From Candidatus Saccharicenans subterraneus (lineage in GTDB: Bacteria > Acidobacteriota > Aminicenantia > Aminicenantales > Saccharicenantaceae), in NCBI GenBank assembly GCA_003426165.1, contig QUAH01000014.1:1-60723 (forward strand): a DNA stretch of 60,723 nt. The letters run 5' to 3'. Every line of letters begins with the position of its first letter. Within the stretch, counting starts at the first letter, position 1. Of this stretch, positions 8,193 through 16,873 are shown piece after piece. The notes beneath the pieces were generated by a model. The model ran no database searches, was not told where the DNA came from, and saw only the letters and a program-made list of their open reading frames with translations. The position numbers were made by a program, and so were the translations under genes.

Positions 8193-9053
8193 ATGGGGCC
8201 AAGGCCTAAAAAGGACTGGTTGCTGGACCTGGGACTTTTCCTGGGAACAGTATTGCTGGCCTGGCTTGAGCACTGGTCGGCCACCGACCTGGTCTGGTCG
8301 CTGTGGATTTCCAGCCTGACCCTCGGCTACTCCTACCTTCTGGTCTCCATTGCCGGCATGTTTACCAGCCAGTTCAGAAAGCTCTCCTCTCCCCGGCCAA
8401 AGGAGCCGCTACCGGCCTTCGAAATCGGCAGCGTAGCCACCTCTGTCATCTTTCTGCTGATCATCGGGGCTTTTACCGGATTTTTCTCGATCTACACCCT
8501 CACATTTTTTGCCCTGATCGCCATAAGCTTTTTTATCGGCATCGGCGTCCGCAAGCGCAACCGGGCTGCGGGAACTGACCTCTCTGAAGAGAAAAGCAAA
8601 ATCGCCATTTTTTTCCTGCTCCTTCCTGGCGCCCTGTTCATGGTGGGCTTCTTTACTGTTCATTTCCTGGGCTTTCATTTCGTTCACAGCCTGTTCCTGA
8701 GCCTGTTTTTTCCGCTCTTTCCACGCGGATCTGAAATGGGAGCCCCCGGGGACTTCGCCCTGTTTAAGAACCTGGTGGTCACCACGGTCAGGAGCTACTG
8801 GATTTTTATCCTGGCCAGCGCCTTCTCCCGGCTCCAGGCTTACAAAACTGCCTACCAGAAGACCGAGATGGGCCCGTCGGTCGGCTTTGCCTATACCATC
8901 GTGGTAAGGATGCATATCCTGATATTTATAATCGCCTTCATGTCTTCGGCCGGCCTGCAGAAGCTGTTCCTCTACCCCATCCTGTTTCTATACTTCTTTC
9001 CCTTCGATTCGCTGCTACTTCGCACCAAGCAAAACTCGCTGTCAAGTTCTTAA
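8193..9053 (+). CDS. Polytopic membrane protein, DUF6498-like
   Basis: A 286-residue integral membrane protein with about seven hydrophobic segments. The first (LGLFLGTVLLAWLEHW) is followed by WSLWISSLTLGYSYLL; later ones include VIFLLIIGAFTGFFSIYTL, a His/Phe-rich helix (FFTVHFLGFHFVH), and a C-terminal pair. The pattern and the DLVWSLWISS motif resemble DUF6498 proteins, but I hold this only moderately. The function is unknown. It is transcribed divergently from the VWFA gene, and a TATAAT box very near the ATG suggests a leaderless transcript. There is no operon partner. Confidence 0.7.
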   Translation: MGPRPKKDWLLDLGLFLGTVLLAWLEHWSATDLVWSLWISSLTLGYSYLLVSIAGMFTSQFRKLSSPRPKEPLPAFEIGSVATSVIFLLIIGAFTGFFSIYTLTFFALIAISFFIGIGVRKRNRAAGTDLSEEKSKIAIFFLLLPGALFMVGFFTVHFLGFHFVHSLFLSLFFPLFPRGSEMGAPGDFALFKNLVVTTVRSYWIFILASAFSRLQAYKTAYQKTEMGPSVGFAYTIVVRMHILIFIIAFMSSAGLQKLFLYPILFLYFFPFDSLLLRTKQNSLSSS

Positions 9054-9217
9054 ACCTCACCGGCCAAGGAAAAAGGAGACCCCGACTTACTTTTTGCCTG
9101 AAGAAACCAGGTTGCCCCCTGGCCCGTATAATTCTATGATGTCTTATGTTGCCTGCCAGCCGGGCAGAACCGGGTAATTCCGACCGGACGGGTCGCGAAA
9201 AAGCCCCCGGGCAAAGA

Positions 9218-9241
9218 ATATATGAACGTACATTCATATAT
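9218..9241. promoter_or_regulatory. 24-bp palindromic operator candidate
   Basis: Two nine-base arms, ATATATGAA and TTCATATAT, flank six central bases containing GTAC. The arms match perfectly and only the two bases either side of GTAC differ, so 22 of 24 positions are symmetric. Length and symmetry fit a dimeric regulator of the TetR type. It lies 58 bases before the DUF5916 gene start. No regulator gene lies nearby. Confidence 0.55.
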
Positions 9242-9298
9242 GAGCCGGTCGGACGAACCGGTTTCCGGCTTAATTCTTTTCAAGACAAGGAGATCAGA

Positions 9299-11803
9299 AT
9301 GAACCAAAGTTGCGGATGGCCAGGATTTCTTTCAAGACTTCCGTTAACCGCTTTCATCGTCCTTCTGTTTCTTGCCATCTTGATTACCGGCTCGTCCCCG
9401 GCCCTGCTGGCCGCGGGGAGCGATTCAAGTCGACAGGTTGCCGTCCCGGGCTCTACCGACAAAGACTCCCCGGCACACAGGAGCCTACCCCCTGCCCCGG
9501 AAGAAATGCCCTTCGCACCAGTTACCCTGCTCAACCCGCCCGGAACCTCTGCCTCGGCCGTGGTAACATCTTCCTCTCACGCCTTCTCTCCGGCCAGCCA
9601 GGCCGGAAACCAGTCTGCCGCCAGTGCCACCGCTTCCGGGGCGGCCATCTTCCAGGTCTCGCCCGCCGTCTCCAGAATCAAGGTAGACGGCCTGCTCAAC
9701 GAGGAGGCCTGGCAATCGGCCGCCGTCATCCCCTTAATCTACGAATGGACGCCCGGCGACAACATCGAGCCCCCGGTCAAAACCGACTGCCTGGTCACCT
9801 ACGACCATAACAACCTCTACGTGGCCTTCCGCTGTTACGACCCCGAGCCCCGCAAGATCCGGGCCCACCTCATGGACCGCGACGACACCGACAGGCTGAT
9901 CCTGGATGACCACGTAAGTTTCATGGTGGACTCGTTCAACGACGAACGCCGCGGCTTCCAGTTCCGGGTCAACCCGCTCGGCGTCCAGGCCGATGCCAAT
10001 TTTTCCGAGCTCGAGGGCTACGAAGATTTTTCCTGGGACGCCATCTGGAACGCCGCCGGTCGCATCGAGGACTGGGGCTACGCCATCGAGGTGGCCATCC
10101 CCTTCAACCAGCTTCGTTTCCGGGCCAGCGAGACTCCGCAGACCTGGGGCTTCAGCGCCGAGAGAAGCTGGCCGCGAGGTGCCCGTCACCGCATAACATC
10201 GCACAAGCGCTCCCGCAGCGTCTCCTGCATCCTCTGCCAGTTCAACAAGCTGGTGGGTTTTGCCGGTATCTCGCCCGGCCGCAACATTGAAATCAATCCC
10301 ACGCTGACCGCGGTCCGCACCGAGGCCATGGACATGGGCACCTTCCCCGAAGGTTCGCTCGAAAAGCTCAACCAGAAAGTCGACCCCGGACTGACCCTGA
10401 AGTGGGGCGTTACGCCCAACCTCATCCTCAACGCCACGGCCAACCCGGACTTCAGCCAGGTCGAGGCCGACGTGGCCCAGCTCGAAATCAACCGCCGCTT
10501 TGCCCTCTATTACCCGGAGAAGAGGCCGTTTTTCCTGGAAGGGGCGGATTTCTTCCTGACGCCCATCAACGCCGTCTTCACCCGGACGGTGGCCGACCCG
10601 GCCTGGGGGGTAAAGATGACCGGAAAGATGGGCCGGACCGCTCTGGGCTTCTTCTCGGCCCAGGACGAGATAAACAACCTGCTCCTTCCCGGAAGCCAGG
10701 GTTCGATGAGCCTGTCCCTCGATGACCGGGTCTATGGCGGCGTGTTCCGCCTGCGCCAGGACATCGGCAAGGGTTCAACCCTCGGCCTGCTCTACACCGG
10801 CCGGGCCGGCAGCGAATACCACAACCACGTGGTCGGGGCCGACAGCTTCTTCCGTTTCAACCAGACCACCTTCCTGACGGTTCAGTTCCTTCATTCAGAA
10901 ACTGGCTATCCCGGCATCGTCTCCGACTGGTACGGGCAGCCCCTGGGGAACTTTGGCGGAAACGCCATTAACATCGGCCTGGTGCACCAGTCCCGCTACT
11001 GGATCGTCCAGGCCGTCCTGGAAGACCTGGGGCGCAACTTCCGGGCCGATTACGGCTACCTGCCGCGGGTTGACACCAGGAGCGCCGGGGCCGTGGTCAT
11101 GCGGCAGATCTGGGGGTCGCCAAAAACCTGGTTCAACGTCATCCGGATTGGAGCCATGGGCCAGGTCTTCTATGACCACGACGGCAACGCCCTGGACAAG
11201 GGACTGACCCTGAGGACGATGTACCAGGGGCCGCTGCAAACCTCGGTCGAACTGAGCGGCAACTTCGGCCAGACGCTCTATGTCGACCGGAGGCTCGATT
11301 ACGCCCTGTTCGACGGCGAGTTCGGAATAAAGCCCTTCAGCGGCAGCGAGTTCACCCTGGAGGCGGCTGCCGGTCGCTGGATTGACTTCGATAACGTCAG
11401 GCCGGCCGACATGGTATCGCTCGAGCCGGGTTTTTCGCTCAACCTGACCCGCCACCTCAACCTTACCACTTCCTACAACTACGAAAAGTTAAAGGCCGAA
11501 GGACTGGAGATTTACACGGCCAACCTGCTCCAGGGTAAGATAATTTACAACTTAAACGTCCGCGCCTTCCTCCGGGCGATAATCCAGTATCGCGATATAA
11601 GTCGCAACCCAGCTGCCTACGGCTTCCCGGTGGAGCCGGTGACCAGGGGCCTGTTCACCCAGTTCCTGTTCTCCTACAAGCTGAACCCGAGGACAGTGCT
11701 CTTCCTGGGATACACCGATAACTCGCTGGGGCTGGAACACATCAGCCTGACCCGGACCACGCGCACCTTTTTCCTGAAGATCGGCTATGCCTGGCAGCTA
11801 TAA
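9299..11803 (+). CDS. DUF5916 outer-membrane protein with N-terminal CBM9-like domain
   Basis: An 834-residue protein; the ATG at 9299 is chosen because AAGGAG lies seven bases upstream, although the frame is open further back. A signal peptide (LTAFIVLLFLAILITG) and a Ser/Ala/Pro-rich linker precede a carbohydrate-binding family 9-like domain starting near residue 115 (VDGLLNEEAWQSA, ending with WGYAIEVAIPFNQLRF). The DUF5916 region follows (YPEKRPFFLEGADFF near residue 400) and is beta-rich to the end, finishing in KIGYAWQL as expected of an outer-membrane barrel. Its likely role is glycan binding or uptake at the surface, inferred from the family. It is a paralogue of the gene at 20853. 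A palindromic operator candidate lies upstream. It converges on the DUF2334 gene. Confidence 0.88.
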   Translation: MNQSCGWPGFLSRLPLTAFIVLLFLAILITGSSPALLAAGSDSSRQVAVPGSTDKDSPAHRSLPPAPEEMPFAPVTLLNPPGTSASAVVTSSSHAFSPASQAGNQSAASATASGAAIFQVSPAVSRIKVDGLLNEEAWQSAAVIPLIYEWTPGDNIEPPVKTDCLVTYDHNNLYVAFRCYDPEPRKIRAHLMDRDDTDRLILDDHVSFMVDSFNDERRGFQFRVNPLGVQADANFSELEGYEDFSWDAIWNAAGRIEDWGYAIEVAIPFNQLRFRASETPQTWGFSAERSWPRGARHRITSHKRSRSVSCILCQFNKLVGFAGISPGRNIEINPTLTAVRTEAMDMGTFPEGSLEKLNQKVDPGLTLKWGVTPNLILNATANPDFSQVEADVAQLEINRRFALYYPEKRPFFLEGADFFLTPINAVFTRTVADPAWGVKMTGKMGRTALGFFSAQDEINNLLLPGSQGSMSLSLDDRVYGGVFRLRQDIGKGSTLGLLYTGRAGSEYHNHVVGADSFFRFNQTTFLTVQFLHSETGYPGIVSDWYGQPLGNFGGNAINIGLVHQSRYWIVQAVLEDLGRNFRADYGYLPRVDTRSAGAVVMRQIWGSPKTWFNVIRIGAMGQVFYDHDGNALDKGLTLRTMYQGPLQTSVELSGNFGQTLYVDRRLDYALFDGEFGIKPFSGSEFTLEAAAGRWIDFDNVRPADMVSLEPGFSLNLTRHLNLTTSYNYEKLKAEGLEIYTANLLQGKIIYNLNVRAFLRAIIQYRDISRNPAAYGFPVEPVTRGLFTQFLFSYKLNPRTVLFLGYTDNSLGLEHISLTRTTRTFFLKIGYAWQL

Positions 11804-11831
11804 GCCTGGTAACGTGCAGTGTGCTTCTTTT

Positions 11832-13415
11832 CTAATTCGCCAGGCTGCCCAGGGTGACGAATTCATAGCCCATGTTCTTCAGGCCCCGGACCAGTTCCTT
11901 GAGGACCCGGATATCCTGGTACCAGTGGAAAAAGAAACTGGCCCAGCCGTCCCTGACCGCCTGGTTGAGCCGGGCCTGGTAGAGCATGGCCGGCACGGTC
12001 GAGGGTGGCTCGCCCATGTAAGCGGACGCGGCATAGCAGTACAGGTTCTCCGGAGCTATTCTCTGCCCGTAGTAATCAGTTTCGATCGGGTACGGGAAAA
12101 ACTGGTTGCTGAAGCGCAACGTTCCCCCATCATCCACAAAATATATCCCCCGGTGGACCATTAACTTAAAGTAGCGGCCAAAATACCGGTTATCCAGCTC
12201 GGAAGCCAGGTAATGAGGGGTTTCCCAGGCCACCGGGCTCAGGCCGGCCGACTTCAGCTCCAGCAGCGCTTTCCCCACCCTCTCGCCCACCCATTCCAGC
12301 GAATCCTCTGGCACCGGGCCTTCCAGGACCTGGCGGCCCCCGGCGTCGAGCCTGACCCGGAAGAACTCATAATCCTCGGCGCTGACCCCGGATTTCGGGT
12401 TGGGCTGGTCGCGCCACTGGTGGGTGTAACCGTGAAGGACGATTTCCCCGCCCCTTTCGACCATGTATTTCAGGGCCGAAACCAGCTTCTTGTTCCTGCT
12501 CAACGGAATCGTCTGGGGTTGCCTGTAGTTATAGACCCCCCTGGGGTCTTGAAAAACCGGGATGACGGCCACCGAAAAAGGAACGCCCTCGGCCCGAAGC
12601 AGGTCGGCTATTTCCACCAGCTTTTCCGGTGAGGCCAACCCGTGGACGTCTTCAATCCGGACCAGGGCCCGCAGCTTTCTCTCGTGGTCAATCTCCAGGA
12701 CATCGTGAAGAAGGTCGGCGAATACCAGGTAGCGGTCGGACATGGTTACGTAGGCAAAGGGAACATCGGCCACGTACCAGAAATTCCGCCCCCGGACGAT
12801 GTAAGGCGTTTCAGAATGGGGTTCGGAACAGAGGCAGGTGGCCAGCTCCCTGGCCAGGCCGGTGTCGGTCAGGGTAACCAGGCCCAGGCCTGGATTGACG
12901 CTACGCCTGGTAAAGGCATATCCCCTGTAGAGAACCAGGTTGTAGGCCGAATTGGAATTGCCGCCGAATCGGAAGCCAAACCTATTCTCGAATTTTCCTG
13001 CCGGCTTTTTGTCTTCGCCCCAGGCAATCTGCCAGAGGTTATGGCCGAGCCAGCAGACTGTTTTATCGGTTTTAAGCGCATCTTTCTTAAAGGGCTCTGG
13101 CAACTTATTCTCGTAAACTGCGCCGATATAAAAAATGACATCGAACCGTTCCATCTCACCTTCAAGATAATTTTCAACGGCTTTGGACTCGATGGCCACC
13201 TGGAAGTGGCCGAGCAGGTTTTGCAGGCAGATGCCGTAGAGCTTTCCCCGCCAGCCCGACTCACCGGCGGAATCATAAAGAATCAGTACTTTTTTGAGAG
13301 GCGCCGGCGCCGGGGATGGTGCTGAGCCAAAAGCGAAGGACCCGGCCAGAAGCAAGCCGAGGCTCAAAGCAAGCAGGATAATTGACACGATAACAATAGA
13401 ACGCCTCTCAGCCAA
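11832..13415 (-). CDS. DUF2334 (polysaccharide deacetylase-like) protein, exported
   Basis: A 527-residue protein starting with TTG at 13415, supported by GGAGGG five bases upstream. An N-terminal hydrophobic helix (IVSIILLALSLGLLLAGS) is a signal peptide or anchor. Residues about 240-480 match DUF2334, a NodB-fold deacetylase relative: the RIEDVHG motif near 250 gives the metal-site Asp, and EIVLHGYTHQW near 342 gives the paired histidines. The first 230 residues resemble a class I glutamine-amidotransferase-like or Rossmann fold (LILYDSAGE, IFYIGAVYENKLP). It may deacetylate a surface polysaccharide; the substrate is unknown. It stands alone, converging with the DUF5916 gene at a 28-base gap. 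Confidence 0.82.
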   Translation of the reverse strand: MAERRSIVIVSIILLALSLGLLLAGSFAFGSAPSPAPAPLKKVLILYDSAGESGWRGKLYGICLQNLLGHFQVAIESKAVENYLEGEMERFDVIFYIGAVYENKLPEPFKKDALKTDKTVCWLGHNLWQIAWGEDKKPAGKFENRFGFRFGGNSNSAYNLVLYRGYAFTRRSVNPGLGLVTLTDTGLARELATCLCSEPHSETPYIVRGRNFWYVADVPFAYVTMSDRYLVFADLLHDVLEIDHERKLRALVRIEDVHGLASPEKLVEIADLLRAEGVPFSVAVIPVFQDPRGVYNYRQPQTIPLSRNKKLVSALKYMVERGGEIVLHGYTHQWRDQPNPKSGVSAEDYEFFRVRLDAGGRQVLEGPVPEDSLEWVGERVGKALLELKSAGLSPVAWETPHYLASELDNRYFGRYFKLMVHRGIYFVDDGGTLRFSNQFFPYPIETDYYGQRIAPENLYCYAASAYMGEPPSTVPAMLYQARLNQAVRDGWASFFFHWYQDIRVLKELVRGLKNMGYEFVTLGSLAN

Positions 13416-13995
13416 ACCAACCCTCCAGGTAAAAATGTCGAATTAGATTCGCCTCTGACATTTATACTCTAGGACTTTCTATCATGAGATTACCGATTAT
13501 TATAATAATTCTGGCACCGCAATAAAATAGAATGAGATGAGCCGAAAGAGCGCCCCCTAATTTTTCTCAGACCAGCATCTATTTTCCTGGCTAAAACCAT
13601 CGTCATGTTTTTCACTATTACAGGAATCAATTCACAAAATCAAAAAAAAATTTCCTTCCAATCAAAGAAGGTCCTTCACTAATCATCATCTTCTGCAATC
13701 TCACATTATCTATTGGCACTTATTGACACCAAATTCCCAGCGGTTCTCTAGGGTAACTCAGGACCTTCTTCTTGTCCCTAGCCGTCTTCACCGGGTTCTG
13801 TTCCCCAGAATGGTCAGGCGAAGATTATGCGAACGTGTCGATATCTTTCGGCAAAATCAAGATAAGGATATTGCTATCCCGTGGTCTCCCACCACGTCCC
13901 GGGATTGACATGACCGGCTGTCTGCATATTTAATATCAAGTAAGCAGGTTGGGCGACTTAAAACGACGAGCCCGCCAGATTAAGGAGCAGAAGAG
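13416..13995. other. Divergent intergenic region, no gene seen
   Basis: About 580 bases, AT-rich in the middle, between divergently transcribed genes. It must hold both promoters. One 61-codon open stretch at 13723-13908 has no family resemblance or ribosome binding site and I do not call it. No member of the dispersed palindrome family is present. Confidence 0.5.
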
Positions 13996-14577
13996 ATGAC
14001 CGAGGATGTAAAAAAAATGGAAGGCAAATTGTGGAGGAAAATTCTGGTCGTGGCCGGGGTGACCGCGGCCCTGTTGCTTCTGGCCTTTGTGCTCAAGAGG
14101 CTTATCGGCAGCCCGGAATGGACGGCCATGGATTTTGCCGTGGTGGCCGTGATGTTCTTCGGCACCGGCCTGGCCTACGTGTTGATAACCCACAAGAGGA
14201 AGGAAGCTCTTTACCGCCTGGCCGTGGCCCTGGCTTCGGCCACGGGCCTTCTCCTTTTCTGGACCAACCTGGCTGTGGGTATTATCGGCAGCGAGGACGA
14301 GCCGGCCAACCTGATGTACTTCGGAGTGCTGGCCGTGGCTTTTGTCGGGTCCGTCGTCAGCCGGTTTCAGCCGCGAGGCCTGGCCCGGGCCATGTGGGTA
14401 ACAGCCGGGGCCCAGGTCCTGACCATTGTCATCGCCCTGCTGGCCGGATGGCAGCACCTGGCCGAAAGCTCACTCACCGAAATAATTGGTATAAACTGCT
14501 TTTTTGCCATGCTCTGGGCTATCTCAGGCCTGCTCTTCCGCTGGGTAAAACAAGAAAACACCCCGCCTATGCCCTGA
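13996..14577 (+). CDS. Six-helix membrane protein of unknown function
   Basis: A 193-residue protein with AAGGAG ten bases before the ATG. After a charged N-terminus, about six hydrophobic helices are visible (ILVVAGVTAALLLLAFVL, FAVVAVMFFGTGLAYVL, LAVALASATGLLLFW, MYFGVLAVAFVGSVV, VTAGAQVLTIVIALLAGW, CFFAMLWAISGLLF). Short polar loops join them, and one loop carries the acidic GSEDEPAN. No transport or enzymatic motif is present. It converges with the TPR/PDZ gene and appears monocistronic. I do not recognise a named family. Confidence 0.75.
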   Translation: MTEDVKKMEGKLWRKILVVAGVTAALLLLAFVLKRLIGSPEWTAMDFAVVAVMFFGTGLAYVLITHKRKEALYRLAVALASATGLLLFWTNLAVGIIGSEDEPANLMYFGVLAVAFVGSVVSRFQPRGLARAMWVTAGAQVLTIVIALLAGWQHLAESSLTEIIGINCFFAMLWAISGLLFRWVKQENTPPMP

Positions 14578-14672
14578 TTTATGAGGCCCTCGGGCTGAAA
14601 AGATGGCCGGGTATCGGGTTGGCTACCCGGAAACAACAAGATACAAGCGCTCAGTTGTACCAGTCAAGAATC

Positions 14673-16415
14673 TTACAGGCCGGCAAATTCGTCCAGGAGC
14701 TTCCGGAAGGCCACCGGGTCCACTTTGTATTTTGACTTCCCGATGAGTTCTTTGAGCTTCACCACCGGAGTGGCCTTCTCGTTCAAAAATTCTTCGGATT
14801 GGACCTCAACGGTCTTAAGCTCTGGAGAACCCGCCGGCTGCACCAGCAGCTTAACCTTTTCTTCCTTCCGCACCAGCCGGGCCAGGGCCTGCTCTGGCTC
14901 TTCCTGCTCGCGGAAAAACCTTAAATCCTGGCCGTTGACGGCAATTATGCGGTCGCCCTTCTTGAGGCCCGCCCGGCCGGCCGGAGTTCCTGCCTGCACG
15001 GAAATTACCTGGGGATAGATTTCACCCTTGGCAATGCCCGCCCCGATTCCCCTGCGCTTGAAGAGGGCAAGCGATTGATCGGCCAGCTCCGCCGCTTTAT
15101 CAAACTTGCCCAGGGCAGCGCTGGCGAAGGCCTGCCAGGCGTAATTATAGGGGTCGGAGGCCGCAACTCTTACCAGGGCTTCGGCTCCCTTTTCGGCCCG
15201 GTCATATTCTTCCAGGCACAGCAGCGCATAGACTATGGCCTGCTCGTAGGGCACCCGGAACAGCCGGCAGTCGGAGGCCGGCTGCTGCTGTTCCTGCCTG
15301 AAAAACCTGTCCCAGAGCTCGCGGCTTTCCCGGCATTCCTTCTCGGCCAGGACTGCCGCCTGGCCCAGAGCCTTTATCGCCTCAACGTAATTCCGCTTCC
15401 CGAGCTGGGCCCGGCCTAAAATCGCATAGCTTTCGTACTGGCCACGTTCGGCTTCGAGTTTCAGGCTGGCTTCGGCCTCCTCGATGGCCTTATCATAAGC
15501 CTTCTCATAAAGATAGGTCCTGGCCAGCAGCAGGTGCAGGTTAAAATTCATCGGGCTGCGCTTTAGCTGGCCCAGGAGATACTGTCGGGCGCGGGCTGGT
15601 TGGCCGCTCTCAAGATACATTTCAACCAGGCGGCGATAGTCTTCCTGGCCCGGTAAACTCAGGGCCTTGAGGTAAGCTTTCTCCGCCTTTTCATAATCAA
15701 ACCGCCGGGCGTACTTATCGCCGAGGTCCATCAGGGCCACCGCGTTTTTATTCCTGTAATGCGTTTCCAGGACTTCATCGAAGGGAATGGAGCAACTATC
15801 CACTGCTGGAACCGTATCCCCGGCTCCCTCCAGGTAACAGAAAAACTCGTGGGAGGCAGAGCCAAAGCCATTCAGCACGGCTAAAGTCCGCTGTGGCATT
15901 TTAATCCCCTGCCGCTCGGCGCTCAGCTTCAAGGTGGCATAGAGCGGATAATCGGGGTTGATGACCGGGGAGATTTTCCCACGGAAAAACTTGAACTGCA
16001 CTTCTTCCGGGTTGGCCTGGGGGTCGTTCAGGGCCTGGGGTTCATAGCAGATGTAGGCAAAGAGGTCATTCTTTTCGATATGGCCATCTTCCACTACCCT
16101 TTCCACCTTGGCATATCTGTATTGTTTGCCGCCGACTGACAGCTTGATGTTCTCCAGTTCGCATTTTCCGTTGATGGTGAACTCGACCGAATTTTCCTTA
16201 ACCAAGCTGTACTGCACCTGGTCATTAACTATGCCTGTTTTGACTTCGAAGCCGCGGTATTTCTGGACGGGGCCGGCCTGCGAGGTGGCCTGAGCCCGGG
16301 CGGCCGGGCCCGCCTTCAGGGGCATAGAAAGGGAAACCGCCCCGGAGAATATAAAAAACAGCACCATGAAAAAGGCCAGAGATAAAATAAAAGCGCCCTT
16401 CAAACTGGTTTTCAT
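14673..16415 (-). CDS. Exported TPR and PDZ domain protein
   Basis: A 580-residue protein with a signal peptide (residues about 8-35, ending AAGPAARAQA) and AGGAGG before its ATG. Residues 45-190 form a beta-rich region of unknown type (FEVKTGIVNDQVQYSL). Residues about 205-430 contain tetratricopeptide repeats (DLGDKYARRFDYEKAEKAYL, YLYEKAYDKAIEEAEASLKL, AYASAALGKFDKAAELADQS-like segments). A PDZ domain spans about 455-535 (VISVQAGTPAGRAGLKKGD, IIAVNGQDL). The combination suggests a periplasmic scaffold that binds peptide tails. There is no protease triad, so it is not a DegP relative. It appears to be a single-gene unit. Confidence 0.82.
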   Translation of the reverse strand: MKTSLKGAFILSLAFFMVLFFIFSGAVSLSMPLKAGPAARAQATSQAGPVQKYRGFEVKTGIVNDQVQYSLVKENSVEFTINGKCELENIKLSVGGKQYRYAKVERVVEDGHIEKNDLFAYICYEPQALNDPQANPEEVQFKFFRGKISPVINPDYPLYATLKLSAERQGIKMPQRTLAVLNGFGSASHEFFCYLEGAGDTVPAVDSCSIPFDEVLETHYRNKNAVALMDLGDKYARRFDYEKAEKAYLKALSLPGQEDYRRLVEMYLESGQPARARQYLLGQLKRSPMNFNLHLLLARTYLYEKAYDKAIEEAEASLKLEAERGQYESYAILGRAQLGKRNYVEAIKALGQAAVLAEKECRESRELWDRFFRQEQQQPASDCRLFRVPYEQAIVYALLCLEEYDRAEKGAEALVRVAASDPYNYAWQAFASAALGKFDKAAELADQSLALFKRRGIGAGIAKGEIYPQVISVQAGTPAGRAGLKKGDRIIAVNGQDLRFFREQEEPEQALARLVRKEEKVKLLVQPAGSPELKTVEVQSEEFLNEKATPVVKLKELIGKSKYKVDPVAFRKLLDEFAGL

Positions 16416-16873
16416 CTTGCCTCCTCGGGTTGCTTAAGATCCTGGTATGGTTGGGCCAACTAAATGCCTCCATTTCCAATACCGGTATTCTTACACAGAA
16501 AGAGCGGTACAGACAATACACCATTTTTAAGAACAATTCGCCTTTGATTATATATTGAAGCTGCCGCATAGAGGCTTTCATAACGGTGATTCTGTCGCCA
16601 GGTTTCAGGTCATACTCCTGGATGGTCTGGCCGACGGCGTTCCGGGAGCAAGATGCCGGGACCAAGCAGGCTTTAAGCTTTCAAACCAGGGGCAAGAGAG
16701 ATGGGGTCTGCCTGGTTTTCATTTAACGCCTTTTTAGAATTTAGAATACAGAACCCGGGGGGAAAATAAGAAATGAGTATTATGTTTCCCGTTTTCTTTG
16801 TTCCCTTTTTTCTTTTTATCCTTTGGGTACAGGAATCTATAATAAATCGGGAAACGAATATCGTGACCCCTTT
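16416..16873. other. Intergenic region with degraded repeat traces
   Basis: This gap of about 460 bases has no convincing gene. A short minus-strand frame reading EYDLKPGDRITVMKA (around 16580-16620) lacks a start signal and runs into the next gene out of frame. Near 16774-16800 and 16848-16872 there are weak resemblances to the right half of the repeat copies at 20577 (GAGTATTATG..CCC and GAAACGAATATCGTGACCCC), consistent with decayed copies. Confidence 0.4.

Noticed and set aside
16515..16665. Short minus-strand frame with KPGDRITVMKA
   Set aside because: It has no start signal and continues out of frame into the TPR/PDZ gene; no family match could be argued.
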